Origin: Streptomyces sp. HNM0574
GTDB lineage: Bacteria > Actinomycetota > Actinomycetes > Streptomycetales > Streptomycetaceae
NCBI RefSeq assembly: GCF_012726235.1
Contig: NZ_JAASAH010000001.1
Coordinates: 744,001-808,000 of the forward strand
Direction of reading: 5' to 3'
Length of the DNA: 64,000 nt
Shown here: positions 57,528 through 64,000 of the stretch, in pieces
Position numbering within the stretch: position 1 is the first letter of the stretch
Layout: every line of letters begins with the position of its first letter
Program-made: the position numbers and the translations under genes
The notes under the pieces: generated by a model
Database searches by the model: none
Told to the model about the DNA's origin: nothing
What the model saw: the letters and a program-made list of their open reading frames with translations, nothing else

Positions 57528-59810
57528 TCAGGACCTCTTCTCCTCCTCTTCCAGGATCCTGGCGGCCACTTGAGGGGGCATCGGCTCGTGTCCGGCGTAC
57601 GAACGGGCGAACCGGCCGGTGCCGTGCGAGAGGGAGCGGAGGTCCACCGCGTACCGGTCGATCTCGATCTCGGGGACGCGGGCCCGGATCAACGTACGGG
57701 CGCCCGGGGTCTGTTCGGTTCCGGAGACCCGGCCGCGGCGGCCGGACAGATCGCTCATCACCGGTCCGACGAACTCCTCCTCGACCAGTACCCGCAGGTC
57801 GGCCATCGGCTCCAGCAGGTGCATCCCGGCCCCGGCCGCCGCCTCGCGCAGCGCGAGCGCCCCCGCGGTCTGGAAGGCGGCGTCCGAGGAGTCCACGGAG
57901 TGCGCCTTGCCGTCGTGCAGGGTGACCCGGACGTCGACGAGCGGGCGGGAGCCGCCGCCCGCGGTCACGCCCCTGGCGGCCTGCGCCCGTACGCCCTTCT
58001 CCACGGACGGGATGAACTGGCGGGGCACGGCGCCGCCGACGACCTTGTCGACGAACTCGATGCCGGAGCCGGCCGGCAGCGGCTCCACCGTGATCTCGCA
58101 GATCGCGAACTGGCCGTGCCCGCCCGACTGTTTGACGTGCCGCCCGCGCCCGGAGGCCGGCTCGGCGAAGGTCTCGCGCAGGGCCACCTCGTGCGGCACC
58201 CGGTCGACCTGGACGCCGTAGCGCGTCCGCAGCCGCTCCAGCGCCACGTCGGTGTGTGCCTCGCCGAGGCACCAGAGCACCAGCTGGTGGGTGTCCTGGT
58301 TCTGCTCCAGGCGCATCGCCGGGTCCTCGCCGACGAGCCGGGACAGCGCCTGCGAGAGCTTGTCCTCGTCGGCCTTGCTGTGCGCCCTGATGGCGACCGG
58401 CAGCAGCGGGTCGGGCATCTGCCAGGGCTCCATCAGCAGCGGCTGGTCCTTGGCCGAGAGGGTGTCCCCCGTACCGGCGTGGCCCAGCTTGGCGACGCAG
58501 GCGAGGTCTCCGGCGACGGCGCGGGACAGCGGGCGCTGCTGCTTGCCGAAGGGCAGCGTCAGCGCCCCGATCCGCTCGTCGGCCTCGTGCGGTGCGCCGT
58601 CGGGGTCCGCCTGCCCGTCCGTACGGCCGCCGTCGCCGTTGCCGCCGTCGTGCCCGTTCGCGTGCGCCGGGTGCAGGCGGTCCTCGGCGCCGTGCCCGCT
58701 GACGTGCACCGTCTCGTCCGGCCTGAGGGTGCCGGAGAAGACCCGGACCAGGGACATCCGGCCGACGTACGGGTCCGAGGTGGTCTTGATCACCTCGGCG
58801 GCCAGCGGGCCGTCCGGGTCGCACACCAGCGGCGGGCGGGAGGCGCCCTGCGGGGTGCGGACGTCCGGCGGCTCGTGCTCCTGCGGGGTGGGGAAGCCGC
58901 CGGTGATCAGATCCAGCAGCTCGACGGTGCCCAGGCCGCGGCCGGTGCCGTCGGGGGGCGGAGCGGCGGCCAGCACGGGGTGGAAGACGCCGCGGGCGAC
59001 GGCCTTCTCCAGGTCCTCGATCAGGGTGGCCACCTCGCACTGCTCGCCGCCGAGGTAGCGCTCCATGAGGGTCTCGTCCTCGCTCTCCGCGATGATCCCC
59101 TCGATGAGCCGGTTCCTGGACTCCTCCAGCTGCGGCTGGGTCTCGGCGGCCGGGTCGTGCTCGGTGCGCTCGCCGCCGGTGTAGTCGAAGACGCGGCGGG
59201 TGAGCAGGCCGGTCAGGCCGGTGACGGGGGCGTGCCCGTCGGGCCCGGGGGTGCCGCGCCGTGGCAGGTAGAGCGGGATGACGGCGTCCGGGTCGTCGCC
59301 GCCGAAGGTCTCGCGGCAGGAGGCGACCAGCGCGTCGAAGTCGGCGCGCGCGGCGTCCAGATGCGTCACGACGATCGCGCGGGGCATGCCCACGGCGGCG
59401 CACTCGTCCCAGACGGCGCGGGCCTGGGCGTCCACGCCGTCGGCGGCCGAGACGACGAAGAGGGCCGCGTCCGCCGCGCGCAGACCGGCCCTCAGCTCCC
59501 CGACGAAGTCGGCGTACCCGGGGGTGTCCAGCAGGTTGACGCGGATGCCGTTCCACTCGACGGGGACCAGGGAGAGCTGGACGGACCGGTGCTGCCGGTG
59601 CTCGATCTCGTCGTAGTCGGACAGGGAGCCGCCGTCCTCGACCCGGCCCGTCCGGTTGACCGCGCCGGACGTCAGCGCCAGCGCGTCCACCAGGGTCGTC
59701 TTGCCGGAGCCGGTGTGGCCGACCAGCACCACGTTCCGCAGCGCGGAGGGGTGGCCGGCCGCGCTCGCCCTGCCGGCGGCTCCGGGGTGTGCGTTCGCTT
59801 TGTCGCCCAT
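57528..59810 (-). CDS. Elongation factor G-like protein (EF-G2)
   Basis: 760 residues. G1 GHTGSGKTT, G3 DTPGYADFVGEL, then G4 as THLD in place of NKxD, so guanine recognition is altered. EF-G domains II-V follow (EVALRETFAEPASGRG, then GGHGQFAICEITVEPL, and LEPMADLRVLVEEEFVGPVMSDLSGRRGR). Compared with EF-G (FusA) it is an actinobacterial paralogue (EF-G2 type) whose translocation role is doubtful; some bind ribosomes without GTP-dependent translocation. A 30-residue Gly/His/Asp insertion (about 370-405) is seen. Confidence 0.9.
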   Translation of the reverse strand: MGDKANAHPGAAGRASAAGHPSALRNVVLVGHTGSGKTTLVDALALTSGAVNRTGRVEDGGSLSDYDEIEHRQHRSVQLSLVPVEWNGIRVNLLDTPGYADFVGELRAGLRAADAALFVVSAADGVDAQARAVWDECAAVGMPRAIVVTHLDAARADFDALVASCRETFGGDDPDAVIPLYLPRRGTPGPDGHAPVTGLTGLLTRRVFDYTGGERTEHDPAAETQPQLEESRNRLIEGIIAESEDETLMERYLGGEQCEVATLIEDLEKAVARGVFHPVLAAAPPPDGTGRGLGTVELLDLITGGFPTPQEHEPPDVRTPQGASRPPLVCDPDGPLAAEVIKTTSDPYVGRMSLVRVFSGTLRPDETVHVSGHGAEDRLHPAHANGHDGGNGDGGRTDGQADPDGAPHEADERIGALTLPFGKQQRPLSRAVAGDLACVAKLGHAGTGDTLSAKDQPLLMEPWQMPDPLLPVAIRAHSKADEDKLSQALSRLVGEDPAMRLEQNQDTHQLVLWCLGEAHTDVALERLRTRYGVQVDRVPHEVALRETFAEPASGRGRHVKQSGGHGQFAICEITVEPLPAGSGIEFVDKVVGGAVPRQFIPSVEKGVRAQAARGVTAGGGSRPLVDVRVTLHDGKAHSVDSSDAAFQTAGALALREAAAGAGMHLLEPMADLRVLVEEEFVGPVMSDLSGRRGRVSGTEQTPGARTLIRARVPEIEIDRYAVDLRSLSHGTGRFARSYAGHEPMPPQVAARILEEEEKRS

Positions 59811-60002
59811 GTGTCCCGCCTTCCGGTCGACACCTGCTGGGACGGGGGCGCGGAAACCCGCGGTCCTCCGAGCCTTCCACCGCTACCGGGACGCGTCCAT
59901 ACGTCGGACGGGCCCCGCGCGTCCGCCGGGCGCACGCCGCCGGGCCGGGCGCCGGGGTGCCGGGTGGGGCCGAACGCGTGACCGGCCGGGGCCTCCGGTG
60001 CC

Positions 60003-60731
60003 TCAGCTCTCGTCGGCCGCCGTGCGCGGGGGCCAGGCGGACGGGTCGAGGACGCCGAGGGTGTAGGCGCGGGCGACGAGCGCGGTCCGGCCGCGTACGC
60101 CCCAGCGGTCGGCGAGGCGGGCCAGGTGGTAGTTGACGCCGTCCACGCCGAGGCCGACCGCGCCCGCGATCGCCGAGGTGGTCTCGCCCGCCGCGGCCAG
60201 CGCCAGGATGCGGGTCTCGACGGGCCCCGCGGTGCCGGGCCCCGCCTGCGGCGCCGGGCCCGTCGCGGCAGGCCGCCGGACGAGGAGCTGGACCAGGAGC
60301 GTGGGCTCGTCCAGCGGCGAGTCGCTGACCGGCTCGACGGTCAGCTCCCCGTGACGCTCCTCCCCGCCGGTGTGCCAGCGCACCGCGAGCGGGTAGCGGG
60401 AGCGGCGGCCCAGGCGGAGGGCCTCGGTGAGCCGCTCCAGCTGGCCGGTGCCGCGCGGGCGGAACAGCTCCAGCGCGTTCCGGCCGAGGAGCCTGCCGGG
60501 GGAGGTGCCCCACTCGTGGCCCATGGCCGGGTTGGCGATCAGCATCGTGCCGTCCCTGCGGCAGACCACCAGGGGGTTCTGGACGCGGTCGAAGAGCAGC
60601 AGGAAGCGGTTCCGCCAGGCCACCGCGTCGGGTGCCCGGTGGGGACCGGCGCGCCAGGTGGTCAGCGCGGCGGACGCGAGGAGGCGCGTGTCCGGCTGCC
60701 CCGCACCGGGTTCCTCCGTCGTCCCGCTCAC
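60003..60731 (-). CDS. PAS domain LuxR-type transcriptional regulator
   Basis: 242 residues. A PAS-like domain at about 45-160 (PLVVCRRDGTMLIANPAMGHEW, then RNALELFRP) precedes a LuxR-type HTH at about 175-230 (TRILALAAAGETTSAIAGAV, DGVNYHLARLADRWGVRGRT). The protein lacks a receiver domain, so the PAS part is the sensor. It is divergent from the CYP102-type gene and a dyad lies between them, suggesting control of the P450. Confidence 0.85.
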   Translation of the reverse strand: MSGTTEEPGAGQPDTRLLASAALTTWRAGPHRAPDAVAWRNRFLLLFDRVQNPLVVCRRDGTMLIANPAMGHEWGTSPGRLLGRNALELFRPRGTGQLERLTEALRLGRRSRYPLAVRWHTGGEERHGELTVEPVSDSPLDEPTLLVQLLVRRPAATGPAPQAGPGTAGPVETRILALAAAGETTSAIAGAVGLGVDGVNYHLARLADRWGVRGRTALVARAYTLGVLDPSAWPPRTAADES

Positions 60732-60800
60732 GGCGTCCGCTCCCTCCTCCGTCGCGTTAGCACCGGACGCGCTGCCGGCGCAAGGGGTCCGCGTACCTCA

Positions 60801-60822
60801 GGACTACACAATCACGTAGTCC
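60801..60822. promoter_or_regulatory. Dyad between PAS-LuxR and CYP102-type genes
   Basis: GGACTAC-ACAATCAC-GTAGTCC, a perfect 7-base inverted repeat with an 8-base spacer, in the 196-base divergent gap. It is the most symmetric element there and a fitting site for the LuxR-type dimer. Its centre is about 80 bases from the regulator start and 115 from the P450 start. Confidence 0.5.
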
Positions 60823-60927
60823 GGCGGCCCGGTCCGGCGGGTGCGGCGGGCGAGGCTGTGGGGACGGGCCCGCTCGCCGGCCCGTACGCGAGTCGTGAAA
60901 TCCCCTACCGTGGAAGGCACTTCAGCC

Positions 60928-63900
60928 ATGAGCCAGGTTCCCCAGCCCGCGACGCGGGACGGCGGCGCGGCCCCGGCGGACGGCATCCCCGTCGTCGACA
61001 TCTCCGCCACCGGCCTCACCAGCACCCCGGTCCAGAGCGCCATGGAGCTGGCCCGGACCCACGGGCCGGTGTTCCGCCGCCGGCTGCACGGGCGGGACAT
61101 GCTGTTCGTCAGCGACCCCGGCCTCGTCGCCGAGATCGCCGACGAGACGCGGTACCGCAAGACCATCGGCCAGGCGCTGGAGAACGTGCGCGAGTTCGCC
61201 GCCGACGGGCTCTTCACCGCGTACAACGAGGAGCCCAACTGGGCCCGCGCGCACGACATCCTGATGCCCGCCTTCGCGCTCGGCTCGATGCGCACCTACC
61301 ACCCGGTGATGCTGAAGGTCTGCCGCCGCGTGCTGGAGTCCTGGGACGCCAAGGCCGCCCCGGAGGCCGGGGAGCGCGGCGTCGTCGAGGTGTCCGAGGA
61401 CATGACGCGGATGACCCTCGACACCATCGGACTCGCGGGCTTCGGCTTCGACTTCGACTCCTTCTCCCGCGAGGAGCCGCACCCCTTCGTCGACGCGATG
61501 GTGCGCTGCCTGGTGTGGAGCATGCGGAAGCTCGGCCGCAAACCGGGCGAGGACCACGAGGCCGAGGACGCGGACTTCCGCGCCGACGCCGGCTACCTCG
61601 CCTCCGTCGTCGACGACGTCATCACCGCGCGCCAGGAGTCCGGCGACACCTCCACCGACGACCTGCTCGGCCTGATGCTCGGCGCCACCCACCCCGGGGA
61701 CGGCAGCCGCCTGGATGCGCAGAACATCCGCAACCAGGTCATCACTTTCCTCATCGCGGGGCACGAAACCACCTCCAGCGCCCTCTCGTTCGCGCTGTAC
61801 TACCTGCTCAAGAACCCCACCGTGCTCGCCCTCGCACAGCGCGAGGCCGACGAACTGTGGGGCGACGGCCCGGAGTACCCCGAGCCGGCCTTCGAGGACG
61901 TCGGCAGGCTCCGCTACACCCGCCAGGTGCTCAGCGAGGCGCTGCGGCTGTGGCCCACCGCGCCCAACTTCGGCCGCGAGCCCCGCGAGGACGTCCTGCT
62001 CGGCGGCCGCTACCCGCTGCGCGCGGGCGAGGCCGTCGTCGTGCAGTCGACGATGCTGCACCGCTCCCACGTGTGGGGCGACAACCCCGAGTGCTTCGAC
62101 CCCGCACGCTTCACCCCCGAGGCCGAGGCGGACCGCCCCGTGCACGCGTACAAGCCGTTCGGCACCGGTGAACGCGCCTGCATCGGGCGGCAGTTCGCGC
62201 TGCACGAGGCGACCATGCTGCTCGCGATGATCGTCCACCGGTACCGGCTCGTCGACCACACCGACTACCGGCTGCGCATCAAGGAGACCCTCACCCTCAA
62301 GCCCGAGGACTTCACCCTCACCCTCGCCCCGCGCACCCCCGCCGACCGCGCCGCGCTCCGCGCCGCCTACGGCCCCGCCCGCGACACCGACGCCGGCGCC
62401 GCCCCCGCGAGCGACCCCGCGCTGCCCGCCCGCGTCCGCGCCGGCACCGGACTGCTCCTGCTGCACGGCTCCAACTACGGCACCTGCCGCGAGTTCGCCG
62501 CCGACCTCGCCGACCTCGCCGGCGAACTCGGCTGCGCCACCGAGACCGCGCCGCTCGACGCCTACGGCCCCGGCGGCGCCCCGCTGCCCACCGACCGGCC
62601 CGTCGTCCTCGTCGCCGCCTCGTACAACGGTCGCCCCACCGACGACGCGGCCCGCTTCCACGCCTGGCTGGAGTCGGCGGAGGACGGCGCGGCCGAGGGC
62701 GTCACCTTCGCGGTGCTCGGCGTCGGCGACCGCGCCTGGGCCGCCACCTACCAGCGCGTCCCCACTTTCCTCGACGACCGGCTCGCCGCGCTCGGCGGCA
62801 CCCGGCTGCTGCCCCGCGCCGAGGCCGACGCCTCCGGCGATCTCGGCGGCGCCGTACGGGAGTTCACCGCCCGGCTGCGCGGCGCCCTGCTGGAGCGGCA
62901 CGGCGACCCGGACAGCGCCGGCGCCGCCCCCGCCACCGGCGACGACGGGCCGTCCTACGAGGTCACCGAGGTCACCGGCGCCCCGCTGGACGCGCTCGCC
63001 GCCCGGCACGGGCTGGCCCCCGTCACCGTCACCGAGGCCCGCGACCTCACCGCGCCCTCGCACCCCCGGCGCAAGCGCCTGCTGCGCGTCGCCCTGCCGG
63101 ACGACGGGAGCTACCGCACCGCCGACCACCTGGCCGTCCTCCCCGCCAACGGCGCGGACGCCGTCGAACGCGCCGCCCGCCTCCTCGGCGCCGACCCGGA
63201 CACCGTGCTCGACATCCGCTCCCGCCGCCCCGGCCGCGGCCGGCTCCCCGTCGACCGGCCGCTGACCGTACGGGAACTCCTCACCCGGCACCTCGAACTC
63301 CAGGAGAGGCCCACCGCCGCGCAGACCGCGCTGCTCGCCGAGGCCGACCCCTGCCCGCCGGAGGCGTCCGCGCTGGCCGCGCTCGCCGCCGACGAGGAGG
63401 CACGCGCGGCCGACCACCGCACCGTCCTCGACCTGATCGAGGACCACCCGGCGCTGACCGGAGCGCTCGGCTGGCAGCAGATCCTCGACCTGCTGCCGCC
63501 GCTGCGCACCCGGCACTACTCGATCTCCTCCTCGCCCCGCCACGACGCCCGCACCGCCGACCTGATGGTCTCCGTCCTGGAGGCGCCCTCCCGCGCCGGG
63601 CGCGGCACCTACCGGGGCACCGGCTCGGGCCACCTCGCCGCGCTGCGCCCCGGGGACACCTTCCTCGCCCGCGTCCAGCCCTGCCGCGACGCGTTCCGCA
63701 TCCCGCACACCGCGGACACCCCCGTCGTCATGATCGCCGCCGGCACCGGCCTCGCCCCGTTCCGCGGAGCCGTCGACGACCGGCGCGGCCTGCTGCTTCA
63801 GGGCCGCCAACTCGCCCCCGCGCTGCTCTACTTCGGCTGCGACCACCCGGAGGACGACTTCCTGCACGCCGACGAGCTCCGCGCCGCGGAGCGGGCCGGC

Positions 63901-64000
63901 GCCGTCTCCCTGCGCCCCGTGCACAGCGAGGCCCCCGCCGGCGACCTGCGCTTCGTGCAGCACCGCATCGCCGCCGAGGGCGCGGAACTGTGGCGGCTGC
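60928..64000 (+). CDS. CYP102-type cytochrome P450/NADPH-P450 reductase fusion, 3' truncated
   Basis: 1024 residues are in the window; the end, probably 30-45 residues, lies beyond it. P450 domain about 1-475: I-helix FLIAGHETTSSALSF, ExxR EALRLWP, haem-binding FKPFGTGERACIGRQFAL (Cys). FMN domain about 510-650 with LLLHGSNYGTCREFA. FAD/NADPH domains: HYSISSSPRHDA, VVMIAAGTGLAPFRG and LLYFGCDHPEDDFLH. Such enzymes are self-sufficient fatty-acid hydroxylases of the BM3 type. ATG 60928 lies shortly after TACCGT and GGAAGG. Divergent from the PAS-LuxR gene. Confidence 0.93.
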   Translation, partial: MSQVPQPATRDGGAAPADGIPVVDISATGLTSTPVQSAMELARTHGPVFRRRLHGRDMLFVSDPGLVAEIADETRYRKTIGQALENVREFAADGLFTAYNEEPNWARAHDILMPAFALGSMRTYHPVMLKVCRRVLESWDAKAAPEAGERGVVEVSEDMTRMTLDTIGLAGFGFDFDSFSREEPHPFVDAMVRCLVWSMRKLGRKPGEDHEAEDADFRADAGYLASVVDDVITARQESGDTSTDDLLGLMLGATHPGDGSRLDAQNIRNQVITFLIAGHETTSSALSFALYYLLKNPTVLALAQREADELWGDGPEYPEPAFEDVGRLRYTRQVLSEALRLWPTAPNFGREPREDVLLGGRYPLRAGEAVVVQSTMLHRSHVWGDNPECFDPARFTPEAEADRPVHAYKPFGTGERACIGRQFALHEATMLLAMIVHRYRLVDHTDYRLRIKETLTLKPEDFTLTLAPRTPADRAALRAAYGPARDTDAGAAPASDPALPARVRAGTGLLLLHGSNYGTCREFAADLADLAGELGCATETAPLDAYGPGGAPLPTDRPVVLVAASYNGRPTDDAARFHAWLESAEDGAAEGVTFAVLGVGDRAWAATYQRVPTFLDDRLAALGGTRLLPRAEADASGDLGGAVREFTARLRGALLERHGDPDSAGAAPATGDDGPSYEVTEVTGAPLDALAARHGLAPVTVTEARDLTAPSHPRRKRLLRVALPDDGSYRTADHLAVLPANGADAVERAARLLGADPDTVLDIRSRRPGRGRLPVDRPLTVRELLTRHLELQERPTAAQTALLAEADPCPPEASALAALAADEEARAADHRTVLDLIEDHPALTGALGWQQILDLLPPLRTRHYSISSSPRHDARTADLMVSVLEAPSRAGRGTYRGTGSGHLAALRPGDTFLARVQPCRDAFRIPHTADTPVVMIAAGTGLAPFRGAVDDRRGLLLQGRQLAPALLYFGCDHPEDDFLHADELRAAERAGAVSLRPVHSEAPAGDLRFVQHRIAAEGAELWRL

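Overview
The window is chromosomal DNA from a high-GC actinomycete, almost certainly Streptomyces. The evidence is third-position G/C codon use throughout, many GTG and leaderless starts, the sporulation gene ssgB, a Streptomyces-type arginine cluster, several TetR regulators and a self-sufficient CYP102-type P450. It looks like core or near-core chromosome. I see no prophage, insertion sequence, plasmid module or CRISPR array.

Layout. 1-5400: end of a histidine phosphatase, a GIDE-like membrane protein, DUF1905, a TetR/hydrolase divergent pair, a DUF4345 membrane protein, a VOC protein and a DHFR-like reductase. 5556-10538: argCJBD-argR, overlapping by ATGA up to argD. 10539-15370: a repeat-rich spacer, a BASS transporter, DUF488, then argG and argH. 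15459-21792: secreted hydrolase, TetR-MFS pair, FAD monooxygenase-TetR pair, and an acyltransferase (PlsC family). 22156-25819: Tat-exported GDPD, GNAT, two small membrane proteins, HAD phosphatase. 25911-28956: a Met/Cys-rich leader ORF followed by metN-metI-metQ. 29169-37730: GNAT, then a corrin/siroheme block (cobL, a bluB-cobT fusion, cysG-like) and a TrmH-family methyltransferase. 37785-41934: Ser/Thr kinase, small membrane protein, APH-fold protein, zinc-ribbon protein. 42090-42569: five tRNAs on the minus strand. 42760-49038: pabB-like/pabC-like pair, tandem GNAT, DsbA-like, small membrane proteins, CGNR regulator, ssgB, TIGR02611 protein. 49075-52779: two identical tRNA-Val(CAC) genes flank a frameshifted large membrane-protein gene and an SRPBCC gene. 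52949-64000: thrS, HIT protein, large membrane protein, EF-G2, a PAS-LuxR regulator divergent from a CYP102-type P450-reductase fusion that runs off the window end.

How the genes work together. argC, argJ, argB, argD, argG and argH supply nearly the whole glutamate-to-arginine route (no carbamoyltransferase gene is present), with ArgR as the probable repressor acting at similar boxes before argC and argG. metN, metI and metQ form one methionine importer, probably sensed through the leader peptide. cobL, bluB-cobT and cysG-like serve corrin-ring methylation, lower-ligand synthesis and activation, and precorrin-2/siroheme formation. The pabB/pabC pair makes p-aminobenzoate for folate.

The most noteworthy items are the leaderless Met/Cys leader ORF before metN, the roughly 710-residue low-complexity extension on the BluB-CobT fusion, a dispersed GC-rich repeat at gene 3' ends, a dyad between the PAS-LuxR and CYP102 genes, and a clean frameshift in the large membrane protein between the twin tRNA-Val genes. 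All calls were made by reading the sequence without database searches.
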